A stretch of 64,000 nt of DNA. Source: Pyropia yezoensis (lineage: Eukaryota; Rhodophyta; Bangiophyceae; Bangiales; Bangiaceae). The notes beneath the pieces were generated by a model. The model was not told where the DNA came from, searched no databases, and saw only the letters and a program-made list of their open reading frames with translations. The stretch spans positions 43,042,878 through 43,106,877 of the forward strand of contig CM020618.1 of NCBI GenBank assembly GCA_009829735.1, written 5' to 3'. Position numbers and translations under genes: made by a program. Numbering within the stretch: the stretch's first letter is position 1; each line of letters starts with the position of its first letter. Below are positions 8,698 to 18,008 of this stretch, one piece after another.

Positions 8698-10458
8698 ATG
8701 GCTACCCCCCCTGGCACGACGGTGCCCGAAGGGGTAGACCCCGCGTCCCTTGACGCATCCCTGGTCACCGCGGGGGACGGTGCCCAACCCGGCGTTTTCC
8801 CTACGGGCGAAGCAGACCTGGGCGGGACACCCGGTAGCGGACTGGAGTCAACAGGTGGCCAAGGACCTCCTGCTCCCGTTGCTCCCGCTGTCCCTCCTGT
8901 GGGAGCCACTCCTGGGTCAACGGCGTTTGAGTCCGCTCGTAGCAGACGTCTCCCTCCTGTCGGTTCTACTCCTGAACTCCCAGGGATAGCCCCTGGCGTG
9001 TTTACTCCTGGACCTACACATGGCAGTTGGGTGTATACACCTCTTCCTGTGGACGCTGGCAGTGCCAGAGGCACCGCTGTGACTGGTTCTATGGGTCTCC
9101 CTGAGACCTCGACTCCTGGGACCGGCCAAGCTTTTCCTCCCCTTGCATCCTATGGGGCGGGGAGCTCCAAGACCGGCAACCGGAGCAGCCGGAGGCGTCG
9201 GCATCGTCGTCGACGCTCTAGCACCAGCGAGACTAATTCCTCCAGCTCTGAGGAGGGATACGACCGGGACGCATCCCCTTTTCCTACCCGGCGCAGGCTC
9301 GTCGAGTTTAACTTCCCTGCTCACCAAGTGGGGGATGCTACCCTGAACAAGGTCACGTATTGGGGCAACTACCGGCTGGAGAACCAAGACCAAAGTTATA
9401 CCCGGAGGATGGCCAAGAAGATGGCATCCCTGAACCGGCACATGCAGCCGAGCTTCGGGGGACACCCTAAGTTTTCCGGGAAGAGACCGGCGCTTATCTT
9501 TGCCTTCCTGCGCCGGTTTGTCAAGGCATGCAATGACAACGATGTGTCCGAGGGCAAGGCACTCTACCTCCTGGTTAACTTCATGACCGGAGAGGCGGAA
9601 CAGCGGTTCGCGCAGGTGCTACCAGACTCAGCCGGACACATTGTCGGGCGTACCGTGGGGAGTTACCCGGAAGCGGTCAACTGGCTCCTGTCCAACTACG
9701 CTGACGCGGACTCCCTGCGCAAGGCAGTGGGCAAGCTGAATCGGGCAACCATGGAACGCCAAGAGACTCCAGAGGCCTTCGCTCGTCGTGTCCGGGAGAT
9801 GAGCGAGGCTTGTGGCAACGTTTACCCTGAGGACAGGCTCAAGATGATCTTCTCGGAAGGGCTTCCTGAATATCTTCAAGTTGACGCTGAGAACTACAAC
9901 CAGGAACACCAAGAACATACCTTCCAGCAACTGATGGCCTACACCCAGGGCAAGTACAGGCAAGCCAAGGCCCTCCAAGCTCCCATGATGTCAACTCCCA
10001 AGCCGTTGTCGCGGGTTCGTCCCGGACCCGACAAGTATAAGGGAGCTGATGGTTCTATACCGGTGCTCGCGGTTGGCGAGGCTTCATCCATGGGGTCCAG
10101 AGACAGGTGGGGCGGCTTCGTCTCTAAGGAGCAACCTTCCCTGGTTACCCCCAAGCAGGTCAAGAACCAGCGGTTCCGGTCTTGTTGGCTCTGCCAGAAG
10201 GAGGACCACATGTCCTACCAGTGCCCGACCATCCCTGAGGAGCTCCAGGAGAAGCTCAAGCGTCAAGGACTGGTGTTTGCGAGGGCAGTCAACTGGGATG
10301 ACCGGCGCGCACCCTCCAAGATTGACAAGGCCCAGGTGCACGCAATCCGGGTGGCAACCTTGCAGAGCATCACGGAGGCTCTGGCGAAGGAAACTCCTAC
10401 GGACTTTGACCTGGAGACCGAAACTTCTAAGGACTCCTCGGACCCGGGAAACGAGTAG
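8698..10458 (+). CDS. gag: B1 Gag polyprotein
   Basis: 586 aa structural protein that should assemble the virus-like particle and bind genomic RNA. Residues 1-150 are Pro/Thr/Gly-rich. Residues about 160-190 are a basic-then-serine block (SSRRRRHRRRRSSTSE). Residues about 215-420 match the retrotransposon Gag capsid pattern (WGNYRLENQDQSY, PKFSG, FLRRFVKAC, MTGEAEQRF, LRKAVGKL, TPEAFARRV). A CCHC zinc knuckle, CWLCQKEDHMSYQC, starts at residue 496 with spacing CX2CX4HX4C. The start is the first ATG after the leader. The reading frame ends GAG TAG right after GGGAAAC, the proposed frameshift site into pol. Confidence 0.93.
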   Translation: MATPPGTTVPEGVDPASLDASLVTAGDGAQPGVFPTGEADLGGTPGSGLESTGGQGPPAPVAPAVPPVGATPGSTAFESARSRRLPPVGSTPELPGIAPGVFTPGPTHGSWVYTPLPVDAGSARGTAVTGSMGLPETSTPGTGQAFPPLASYGAGSSKTGNRSSRRRRHRRRRSSTSETNSSSSEEGYDRDASPFPTRRRLVEFNFPAHQVGDATLNKVTYWGNYRLENQDQSYTRRMAKKMASLNRHMQPSFGGHPKFSGKRPALIFAFLRRFVKACNDNDVSEGKALYLLVNFMTGEAEQRFAQVLPDSAGHIVGRTVGSYPEAVNWLLSNYADADSLRKAVGKLNRATMERQETPEAFARRVREMSEACGNVYPEDRLKMIFSEGLPEYLQVDAENYNQEHQEHTFQQLMAYTQGKYRQAKALQAPMMSTPKPLSRVRPGPDKYKGADGSIPVLAVGEASSMGSRDRWGGFVSKEQPSLVTPKQVKNQRFRSCWLCQKEDHMSYQCPTIPEELQEKLKRQGLVFARAVNWDDRRAPSKIDKAQVHAIRVATLQSITEALAKETPTDFDLETETSKDSSDPGNE

Positions 10459-13400
10459 GGCAGGCGCTCTCCCCAAGTGTCTTCCCGAATCTTCGACTGC
10501 GGGGTACTCCTTCTCGTTCTCCCCTTGCGTACCGGGAGAAGAGACGGCAGTTACCTGTTCAACTAGTAGCCGCCTGGACACCCTGCTTGTTCAAGGGGAC
10601 CTTGCTCGTCCTGCGTAAAGACAACCTCAAGATTAATGCTCGTATGCGTGTGGGGGATAGCCTCCCCCAAGCTGTTACTCCGGTGGTTGACACGGGAGCC
10701 GGACCAAGCGTCATCACCGAGAAGCTGCTACCTCCGGGTTGGCGTCAACATGCCTGGAGAGCGCCTACCAAGACCCGGATTGTAGACGCTTCCGGTCAAA
10801 CGTTACGACCGCTTGGCCGCCTTCCTGTCGCCATCTATGTCAACAATGAACCAATGCTTTTTCCCTTTCTAGTAGTCAAGACCCTATCAATCCCCCTCAT
10901 CCTAGGCTGGGACTTCCAGAAGCAGCATGTCAAGAGTATCCTGCCCGGGGAGGGCAAGGTGCAGTTCAACCATGGATTTGTGTCACCGGTGCTGGAACAT
11001 CTGGAAGCCAAGGTTCGTGTACCCAAGAACCAGAAGGAACGCATCCCACCCTCTACCTTGTCTCTCTTCAAACCGGTGCTCCTACCCCCTCGCCCGGAAA
11101 CCAAGGTTCAAGTGACCACCCGGACTACTGGCCAATGCCTGATCTACGGACGTAAGGAATTTCTGGCAAAACACCGGTTATATTTGGCCCACGGACATCA
11201 CAAGAAGGTGGAGAGGCACACCCCGTTCTCGGTGCTAATCGTCAATGTGAGCCAGAAGCCGATAACTCTCGCCAAGGGCACTCGAGTTGGAACAGCGGAG
11301 CCATACCGGGGGTCTGCCCGTGCCATGAGCAAGGAGGACCTCCTGAACCTGCAACAGGAGTTAGCATCCAACCTGACGGCCCTAGACGTACCTCCGGAAC
11401 AAGAGCAAGCTGGCCGCGACACACCAAAGCCCAATCAAGTACCACCCGAGATGCCGAAAGTCAATCAAGAGAACGTTCCTCCCGACTTGAAGGAGGCACT
11501 GGAGAAGCTTCTCCAGGAATATCGGCACCTGTGGTCTGGAGACCTGGGCAAGATGGACGCCGCCATACACCGGATTCAACTCAAGCCAGATGCTAAGCCA
11601 GTGCACCTGCAACCGTACCGGGCTGGACCCCATCGCCGGGATGAGATTGAGAAGCAGGTTAACAAGATGCTCAAGAAGGATGTCATCGAGCCGTCTGATG
11701 GAGAGTGGGCTTTCCCCGTGGTGGTCGTCCCGAAACCTGGCGGTCAATTCCGTTTCTGCGTTGACTACAGGCGCCTGAACGAGATGACCGTCAAGGATGT
11801 ATACCCGATACCCCGGATGGATGATTGCATCGACTTTCTTGGTGATGCCACCCTCTTCTCGACGCTGGATTGTAATGCCGGTTACTGGCAGATCCCTCTG
11901 GCTGACGAGGACAAGGACAAGACCACCTTCACGCGTCACCTGGGAATATTCCGGTGCAAGCGTCTTCCTTTTGGTCTCACTAATGCTCCAGCCACCTTCC
12001 AGAGAGCCATCGACATCATCCTGTCGGGGCTAAGGTGGAGAACATGTTTGGTCTACCTGGACGACATTATCGTTTTCTCCAAAACCCCGGTGGAACACTT
12101 GGAGCACCTTCGAGAGGTCCTGGCTCTCTTGTCCAAGGCTGGAGTTACCCTGAAGGCCGAGAAGTGCCACCTGTTTGAGACTGAAGTGGAATACCTGGGG
12201 CATGTGCTGAGTCCGGGGGAGCTCCGGGTCAACGAGAAGAACATCAAGGCCCTACGCCATGCCCGGCAACCTAAGACCCAGACGGAACTCAAGAGCTTTC
12301 TGGGTATGTGCAACGTCTACCGCCGGTTCGTACGGGACTATGCCCTGATTGCCCGACCATTGACCAAGCTCACTAGCAAGAAGCTCCCCGCACAACTTCC
12401 GGTGTTCAACGAGAAGCAGACCGCCGCATTCGAAGAGCTCAAGAAACGCCTGACCACGACTCCAGTACTGGCGCTTCCCAAGCGAGAGGGCCAGTTTGTA
12501 CTAGAGACTGATGCCTGTGGCGTCCAGGTGGGGTGCTCTCTACTACAACAACAACCTGATGGGCACTTCCTCCCGATAGGCTACTACAGTCGCGTCCTGA
12601 CTCCCGCCGAGAAGAACTATTCCACGACGGAACGCGAGTGTTTGGCCGTTGTCTGGGCCTGCTTCCTGTTACGCCCCTACCTGGAAGGACAAGAGTTTCT
12701 CATCCGCACGGATCACGCTAGCCTAAGGTGGCTGCTATGCATGGACAGCAGCCAAGGAAGGGTCGCCCGGTGGCGTCTACGCCTCTCGGAATTCAAGTAC
12801 AAGGTGTGCACCAGAGCAGGGAGGGAGCACCACTGCGCCGACACCATGTCCCGGTTGGAGACTCCTGCAGCCGACACCGGCCCTATCCCGGAGGAAATAC
12901 CTTGTTTCATCCTCCCGAATGTCGGACGTGGATGGCATGCTCCCCTGTATGAGAAACCTGAAGCTTATCAACCGGTGACTATTCACCGGATGCTGGAGGC
13001 ACAACTGACGGATCCTAAGTGCTTGGAGCTTCGCCACCAGATGGACCTGAACCGGAATAGTCGCTTCTCCGAATCGACAGACGGACTTCTAATACGGGTG
13101 TCACCCTTCGATGGGGCAACTCAAGTCTACGTACCCCGAAGTCTACGAGCTGATATCCTTCGCCTGGAACACTCATCTCCCCAAGCCGGACATCCTGGCA
13201 TCAACCGGATGTATGCCTCAATGCGACGACACTACTACTGGGAAACCATGGCCAGTGACGTCCACAAGTGCCTAGAGGCTTGTATCTCCTGCGCAAGGAA
13301 CCGGTTGTCCCAGAGGAAAAAGACTTCTAAGCTACGCCTGTTTCCTGCGGCGGAACCCTTTGCAAGCTTAAGCATGGACATCCTGGGGCCCCTACCTGAG

Positions 13401-14546
13401 ACATCCAGTGGCAACATCTATATGCTCATCATTTGTGACCGGTTCTCCAAGTTAACTCGAGCAATCCCGCTGAGGACCATCACTGCCCTGGACGTCACGT
13501 CAGCCTTCTGCGAGTACTGGGTAGCGGCGTATGGTCCTCCAGACTCCGTCTTGACCGACAACGGCCCCCAGTTTGCATCCCTGTTCTTCCAAGGAGTTTG
13601 TGACCTGATGGGTATCAAGAACCTGTACACCACGACGTATCACCCACAAACGAACGGCCAGGTGGAGCGATTCAACCGGACTCTGGTGGACATGCTACGG
13701 CACTACGTCGAAGAGCATCAAAAGGACTGGGACGAGCTCCTGGCTGTCCTCACTCTAGCCTACAATTCACGAGTTCACCGGACGACGGGAGTCGCCCCAC
13801 TCGACTTTGTCACCCCAAGGCGGCTGACCAACTTCTCCCTGGAAAGAATGCCGGACGGTCTCCAGCCTGCACTGAGGTCAGGTCCCGAGGCCAAGGATGA
13901 GTTCCTGGAACAACTAAAGCTCCTGCTCCCAAGAGTCAAGGAGTCAATCTCGAAGACCCAGGAGCGATACAAGCGGGACTATGACAAGGGTGTTCGGGAA
14001 AAGAACAAGGAACTAGGTGGTGGCGACTGGGTTTTTGTGGACAACCATGGCAAGACCCGGGGGAAGCTGGACTCCAAGACGGATGGGCCCTATGAGATCC
14101 TGGAAAGAGACGGCTGGACATTCCTCCTAGACGTGGATGGCTCCCCGTACCGGGTGAGCAGTGACCATGTTACCCGAGCTCCACCGCCAAGCAAACGGGA
14201 TTTGACCCGACGCAAGCGGGCCGCAGTACCCTGGTTATCCCAAGAAGAAGGCCGAGAATATGTCTACGTCAAGTTTGTCGACCATGCCTGGAGGGACGGG
14301 CGCTTGTACCTGCGAGTGCGCTGGTTCGGGTTCAACCCGGCGGATGATACTTGGGAACCCTCTAACCGGCTCCCCATTGCGGACGTCTGCGCCTATACGC
14401 GACGGAACGGGATTGAAGGCACTCCAGTGGCCAGAACCGGAAAAATCTTGGACCCGGACGCGGAGGAGGATGAGAAGGAAGGGGATGATCAAGATCCGCG
14501 GGGTGAGCCAAGCTCACCTGAGACAGACGCGGAACAAGAAGAATGA
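10431..14546 (+). CDS. pol: B1 Pol: protease, reverse transcriptase, RNase H, integrase, chromodomain
   Basis: Expressed probably by -1 frameshift; the 1,319-codon frame counted from 10587 begins with a non-ATG codon. Residues below are counted from 10587. Protease active site VVDTGAG about 35. RT 370-590 with FCVDYRRLN, LDCNAGYWQ, PFGLTNAPAT and YLDDII about 490. RNase H 640-760 with ETDAC, TEREC and RTDHA. Integrase zinc region about 860-905 (HX6H, CX2C) and core with SMDILGPLP, LTDNGPQF and NGQVERFNR (D, D, E). A chromodomain at 1222-1270 (YVYVKFVDHAW, LRVRWFGFNPADDTWEP), which in such elements directs integration to modified chromatin. All catalytic residues are present and there are no internal stops. 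Confidence 0.95.
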   Translation, partial: GLLGPGKRVGQALSPSVFPNLRLRGTPSRSPLAYREKRRQLPVQLVAAWTPCLFKGTLLVLRKDNLKINARMRVGDSLPQAVTPVVDTGAGPSVITEKLLPPGWRQHAWRAPTKTRIVDASGQTLRPLGRLPVAIYVNNEPMLFPFLVVKTLSIPLILGWDFQKQHVKSILPGEGKVQFNHGFVSPVLEHLEAKVRVPKNQKERIPPSTLSLFKPVLLPPRPETKVQVTTRTTGQCLIYGRKEFLAKHRLYLAHGHHKKVERHTPFSVLIVNVSQKPITLAKGTRVGTAEPYRGSARAMSKEDLLNLQQELASNLTALDVPPEQEQAGRDTPKPNQVPPEMPKVNQENVPPDLKEALEKLLQEYRHLWSGDLGKMDAAIHRIQLKPDAKPVHLQPYRAGPHRRDEIEKQVNKMLKKDVIEPSDGEWAFPVVVVPKPGGQFRFCVDYRRLNEMTVKDVYPIPRMDDCIDFLGDATLFSTLDCNAGYWQIPLADEDKDKTTFTRHLGIFRCKRLPFGLTNAPATFQRAIDIILSGLRWRTCLVYLDDIIVFSKTPVEHLEHLREVLALLSKAGVTLKAEKCHLFETEVEYLGHVLSPGELRVNEKNIKALRHARQPKTQTELKSFLGMCNVYRRFVRDYALIARPLTKLTSKKLPAQLPVFNEKQTAAFEELKKRLTTTPVLALPKREGQFVLETDACGVQVGCSLLQQQPDGHFLPIGYYSRVLTPAEKNYSTTERECLAVVWACFLLRPYLEGQEFLIRTDHASLRWLLCMDSSQGRVARWRLRLSEFKYKVCTRAGREHHCADTMSRLETPAADTGPIPEEIPCFILPNVGRGWHAPLYEKPEAYQPVTIHRMLEAQLTDPKCLELRHQMDLNRNSRFSESTDGLLIRVSPFDGATQVYVPRSLRADILRLEHSSPQAGHPGINRMYASMRRHYYWETMASDVHKCLEACISCARNRLSQRKKTSKLRLFPAAEPFASLSMDILGPLPETSSGNIYMLIICDRFSKLTRAIPLRTITALDVTSAFCEYWVAAYGPPDSVLTDNGPQFASLFFQGVCDLMGIKNLYTTTYHPQTNGQVERFNRTLVDMLRHYVEEHQKDWDELLAVLTLAYNSRVHRTTGVAPLDFVTPRRLTNFSLERMPDGLQPALRSGPEAKDEFLEQLKLLLPRVKESISKTQERYKRDYDKGVREKNKELGGGDWVFVDNHGKTRGKLDSKTDGPYEILERDGWTFLLDVDGSPYRVSSDHVTRAPPPSKRDLTRRKRAAVPWLSQEEGREYVYVKFVDHAWRDGRLYLRVRWFGFNPADDTWEPSNRLPIADVCAYTRRNGIEGTPVARTGKILDPDAEEDEKEGDDQDPRGEPSSPETDAEQEE
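10446..10452 (+). promoter_or_regulatory. Proposed -1 ribosomal frameshift site GGGAAAC (B1 gag-pol)
   Basis: In the gag frame the bases read as G GGA AAC, the canonical X XXY YYZ heptamer, followed by GAG TAG. The pol frame is -1 relative to gag and opens after a TAA at 10428-10430, so gag and pol overlap only over 10431-10458, and the heptamer lies inside that window. Pol has no ATG near its start, consistent with a Gag-Pol fusion. GGGAAAC is the slippery site known from PEG10/Edr, itself a Ty3-derived gene. Confidence 0.85.
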
Positions 14547-14683
14547 GAAAAGGGAACGGGTGTATCAAGGAAAACAAGCAATGCAATCAAGGAAAACTCA
14601 AGAGAAACAAACGCCCGTTCGAGCAACCCTTCTCTCCGCCTCTGCCCTCCTCCCAATCCTCTCACCCTCCTCGCCCTCAAGTA
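14547..14683. other. B1 convergent gap between pol and reverse ORF
   Basis: Only 137 bp separate the two convergent stop codons. The sequence is A-rich on the pol side (AAGGAAAACAAGCAATGCAATCAAGG) and pyrimidine-rich on the other (CTTCTCTCCGCCTCTGCC), so each strand could carry its own poly(A) signals. No canonical AATAAA was seen. Transcripts from the two strands would be expected to overlap here. Confidence 0.5.
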
Positions 14684-16801
14684 CTACTCCTGGCGCGGAC
14701 GCTGTGCCGCGGGAGCACCCTCCAGAGCCGCCTCTGCTGCACGACGGGACCCAGAGGAAGACGGGATGGTATAGTGCGGAGGTCGAGTCGCCTCCAGGTA
14801 TCCCGTTGCCGGATCATTACCCGTAGTCGCCTGGCGCTCCCGCTCCTCCCAATACGCCTTTCGACGCCCCTGGAAGCTAGCAAAGGTCTGCGACCACTCC
14901 TGAGCCAAGCCATGCCGCGTCAAGGCCGCAAGCAGCTCGCCAACCACCGGGCTGTCCGACATCTGGCCGCTATCCGCGCAGGCAAACACCCTGTCGACGA
15001 CGTCGTTCAAGACGCTGGCGTATGTGCCCAGCACCAAGGAAGAACTAGCGCCTTCAACCTGTACCGGAAGACGACCCAGCTGGCCTTCAATCATACCCAC
15101 GTCATACTGGTCGCAAGACGCACCACCTTGAGTCAGGTACCAGTCAGGCAACCGAAAGCGGGAAAGGCGGAGAGTCGGCGCCGGAATCTCAAACCGATCC
15201 GAGGTTGCCATGACCCGACGGTCGGCCAAGGCACCGGAAACCGGAGTCCCCAACTCGAGGGTGGGCACTGAACCGCCACCAGGTGTAGAAGGAGCTCGAG
15301 GAAGAACGGTCGAAGGAGCCGGAGACTGGACAGCCACGCCAAGAGTCGCCGTGGACAAGCGAGGTGCCGGAGGAGCCTGAAGAACTGGCGCACGTTGAAC
15401 CGGGCGCGTACGTTCCGGAGACGGCAGAGACAAGGCAGCTGGAGCGACCGGCACCACCGGAGGAAGCGGAGTTACCGCTGACGCCTGACCAACCGCTGCA
15501 GCCCATCCCGACTCTTGCACCGGCGGCCCAGTCGGCAGAAGATCAAGGGCGACCGGAGCAGGAAAGCTGCCTAGCTGCGGCCACGCCGGAAGCGGTGTCG
15601 CTAGCTGCACCTTGGCTGGAGAAGACTGGTAGATCACCTGCACCCAACCGGAGCCATCCCGACGCGGGCTGTTCTGGTCGGCAATCGCGTTCAAGAAGCT
15701 CCGGTCATGCACCGGCAGCCGACGCCGGAAGTCAATCATCGCCTGGAAGAGCTCCTTGTACTCCTCGTCCTGGCTGCACAGGAAGTCGACGGTCAACTTG
15801 TCGACAATCCAGACCATCAGGAGGTCAGGGAGAAACCAAAGCCGGTTGGACACCAAGACCTCGTGGAGCCAGTGGTTGGCCGCCAAGACCGTCATCTCGG
15901 AGGTGTACATTATGTACGGGATCGAGTGGAAGAAGCCCTTGATCGACGCCTGGGTCAGGGCGTCCAAGAAGTACCAGGTGAAAGGGATGCTGGATGGAGC
16001 AAACCCGACCGGGATCTCGATTTCCTGCTGCTGCGGGATGACCCTGGGGTAGTATGCCGCCCGGTTAGCCTTGTCCAACTTCCAGAACTCCTGATGGTTG
16101 CAGCTCACAAGGAAGTCACGCTGACGCCCGCGTCGCTCACCTTGCTCCCGTGCCGGCGACAACTTGGAGTACTTCCGGGTCAGGAAAGGCGGCTCAAGAG
16201 CGACCATGCTCGGACGGGGATCGCAGTTCAGGCTCCCCGAACCCTTGAGCGCCTCGTCCCAGACCTTGAGCGCCCAGTGGACGTACCCTTCCTCCTCTGG
16301 CCACCGGAGAACGGACGCGGACACGCGGCGCTCGGTCAAGGGTAGATCCAGCACCAGCGCGAAGGGGAGATCCTCTAGACGAGCAACCCAAGAGGAACCC
16401 GAGAAGCTCTGGGAGCGGTCTTGTGCCAGGCGCATCTGGTCCGCCGTATGAAGACGAGTCTTGTCCATCTCGGTCAAGACCCCGCGCTGGAGTTCCTTGC
16501 GCCAGATGTCCAGGCAATCCTGTTGGCACTGGGCCGCGCTAGCGTTGCCGAGCACCGTGGAGTAGCGCCGGCCCGCCAGAGGATCCTGCCCAAGAAGCAT
16601 CTCCGGGAGTCCCACCGGGGGGGTCTCGACCGGGCGCGACACGGGAGCAAGAGGAACTCGATCCGCCTCCGTCGTGGTGACCGTCGCCGGAACCGACCTC
16701 CGAGGAACCGGAGGCAGGGGAAGGACACGGCCGCCCGAGCTCTCCTCCGCCACACTCGCCGCCGGAGCCACAGGCCCAACCTGGATCTCGGAACTGGACA
16801 T
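14684..16801 (-). CDS. B1 reverse ORF: conserved protein of unknown function
   Basis: 705 aa starting at ATG 16801 (MSSSEIQVGPVAP); an upstream TTG would add 11 codons. Residues 1-70 are low complexity. Residues 75-400 form the ordered domain: SVLRWPEEEGYVHWALKVWDEALKG about 165-190, DFLVSCNHQEFWKLD about 240, AAYYPRVIPQQQEIEIPVGF about 260, then LAANHWLHEVLVSNRLWFLPDLL about 315-340. A Pro/Ala linker is followed by a second ordered block (FEIPAPTLRLSRFRLPDWYL) and a Glu/Arg-rich tail. An exact-length relative is B2 41782-43899, and diverged relatives are in A, C and E. There is no RT, integrase, envelope or membrane signature. Maintenance of a 2.1-kb frame suggests function, perhaps as a subgenomic reverse-strand product. 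Confidence 0.8.
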   Translation of the reverse strand: MSSSEIQVGPVAPAASVAEESSGGRVLPLPPVPRRSVPATVTTTEADRVPLAPVSRPVETPPVGLPEMLLGQDPLAGRRYSTVLGNASAAQCQQDCLDIWRKELQRGVLTEMDKTRLHTADQMRLAQDRSQSFSGSSWVARLEDLPFALVLDLPLTERRVSASVLRWPEEEGYVHWALKVWDEALKGSGSLNCDPRPSMVALEPPFLTRKYSKLSPAREQGERRGRQRDFLVSCNHQEFWKLDKANRAAYYPRVIPQQQEIEIPVGFAPSSIPFTWYFLDALTQASIKGFFHSIPYIMYTSEMTVLAANHWLHEVLVSNRLWFLPDLLMVWIVDKLTVDFLCSQDEEYKELFQAMIDFRRRLPVHDRSFLNAIADQNSPRRDGSGWVQVIYQSSPAKVQLATPLPAWPQLGSFPAPVALDLLPTGPPVQESGWAAAVGQASAVTPLPPVVPVAPAALSLPSPERTRPVQRAPVLQAPPAPRLSTATLGVAVQSPAPSTVLPRAPSTPGGGSVPTLELGTPVSGALADRRVMATSDRFEIPAPTLRLSRFRLPDWYLTQGGASCDQYDVGMIEGQLGRLPVQVEGASSSLVLGTYASVLNDVVDRVFACADSGQMSDSPVVGELLAALTRHGLAQEWSQTFASFQGRRKAYWEERERQATTGNDPATGYLEATRPPHYTIPSSSGSRRAAEAALEGAPAAQRPRQE

Positions 16802-16931
16802 GCCGTCCAGAGTCCGGGGTAACGGGAGGGTCAAGGTAAAGGGGGGGGGGACTCTCTACCTCGGCACCGTTGTGGGCGTGCTCGAGGCCGTGCACGGTGG
16901 CACCTGGTTCGGCCCGAGGACGTGCCGGACT

Positions 16932-16944
16932 AGGGAGGGAGCTA
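16932..16944 (+). promoter_or_regulatory. Polypurine tract of B1
   Basis: AGGGAGGGAGCTA sits directly upstream of the 3' LTR at 16945, the position of the plus-strand primer. A longer run of about ten G lies upstream near 16841 and may be a second, central-type tract. Confidence 0.7.
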
Positions 16945-17517
16945 TGTAGCATCCCTGGCCCCGACTTGGCGCTGACCCGGGACTACGACCAGAGGGCACC
17001 AGGTGCCAGAACACGGGCGCCGTGTGGTGATGGTTGGTGCCCGTGGCCCGTGCCCGGCACTGGGATGCGGTGGACTACGCTATCCACCCGTGAGAGAGGG
17101 ATTTCTGATGGGTTTTTGTATATTTGTGAGGGACTTGATTTGAGAGAATTTGAGTGTGAGATTAGTGAGTGGGAATAGAATTAGTAGTGATAGTGGCCCC
17201 CGACCTGACGAGGTTAGACTCGGGTCGGGGCCACTCGGGGTATGGGGTGGGCTACTTGGCCAGCGTGCCGAGGCTCCCCCAGATGCACGTTAAGAGGGAC
17301 AGCGAGGCGCCCTTGGCCCGCGTCCTCAGGGAAAAAGACAACTGCGCGTTTGCTTTCCTCTTCCCCGTGTGCACTACCGTGCGTATCTGTTTGCCCTGCA
17401 AGCAGGCACGTGAGGCAACAGGCATACCATTCTCGTAGTTCCCCTTTCTGCGTTACCTGTCCCCTTTCCCCCGAGGGATATTGCCACGTGTCTAAGAGGA
17501 TCGAGTTTTATACCACA
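16945..17517 (+). repeat. Family B 3' LTR (B1)
   Basis: 573 bp, identical in length to the 5' LTR and differing at two visible positions. It is followed by GTGGG at 17518-17522, the target duplication. Confidence 0.95.
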
Positions 17518-17522
17518 GTGGG

Positions 17523-18008
17523 GAGCGTGAGGTGTCCCGTCGTCGGGCGGAGTACCGCCGTGGTTACGGTGGAGCCCCTTCGGTAGGGTCCTACCGGGCC
17601 TCGTATCAGGTGCCACCGGCTCCGGTGGTAGCCGTGTCGGCTCCTGTGGCTCCTCTGGCTGCGCCAGTGTCACCTCCCGCCCCTGTCCTACATGACGGGG
17701 GTCCTCGTCTCTGGTATGAGGGCGTTGACGCCCTTGTTACCCGCGCAATGCGTGGGGGTCTCTCTGTTAGCTGGGGGGATATCCCCCCAGGTGCTGCGCT
17801 GGTTGGGTCAGCGCGTTGTTTCGGTGGCGTGCTTGACCGCCTCCAGAAAGCTCTGGAGGACGTGGAGGCTGGCCGCAGCACCCTCGTCCAGCTATGCACC
17901 GAGGTAACTCGGGTGGTCGACCGTCGTGACATTGCCGACCGGTGGAGCACGGAGGTATACGTGCTTACGCGTGAGTGGCCTCCTTCGGGCAGTGGGTCTA
18001 CCCACTGA
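17523..18008 (+). pseudogene. A2 reverse ORF, C-terminal part after the B1 insertion
   Basis: The frame continues codon for codon from 7912 (GGG then GAG CGT GAG). It encodes an Arg/Tyr-rich stretch (SRRRAEYRRGYGG), a Pro/Ala/Val linker, then a compact domain with WYEGVDALVTRAMRG and a helix (DRLQKALEDVEAG), ending at TGA 18006-18008. It includes a 20-bp perfect palindrome at 17771-17790. Detached from its start by B1, it could only be expressed from the B1 3' LTR. Confidence 0.72.

Larger units (their letters stand above)
7913..17517 (+). mobile_element. Element B1: intact, young chromodomain Ty3/gypsy element with a reverse ORF
   Basis: 9,605 bp with 573-bp LTRs (7913-8485, 16945-17517), a GTGGG target duplication, primer-binding site, gag (8698-10458), -1 frame pol (to 14546), convergent reverse ORF (16801-14684) and polypurine tract. 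All reading frames are open and all protease, RT, RNase H and integrase catalytic residues are present. By eye the LTRs differ at two positions (GCGCCCTC/GCGTCCTC and TTTCCGCG/TTTCTGCG). It is the youngest layer of the D-A1-A2-B1 nest and a good candidate for an active element. Confidence 0.95.

Noticed and set aside
14543-15271. 242-codon plus-strand frame after B1 pol, repeated in B2
   Set aside because: Repeated only because B1 and B2 are near-identical; it is the antisense shadow of the reverse ORF and has no counterpart in A or C.
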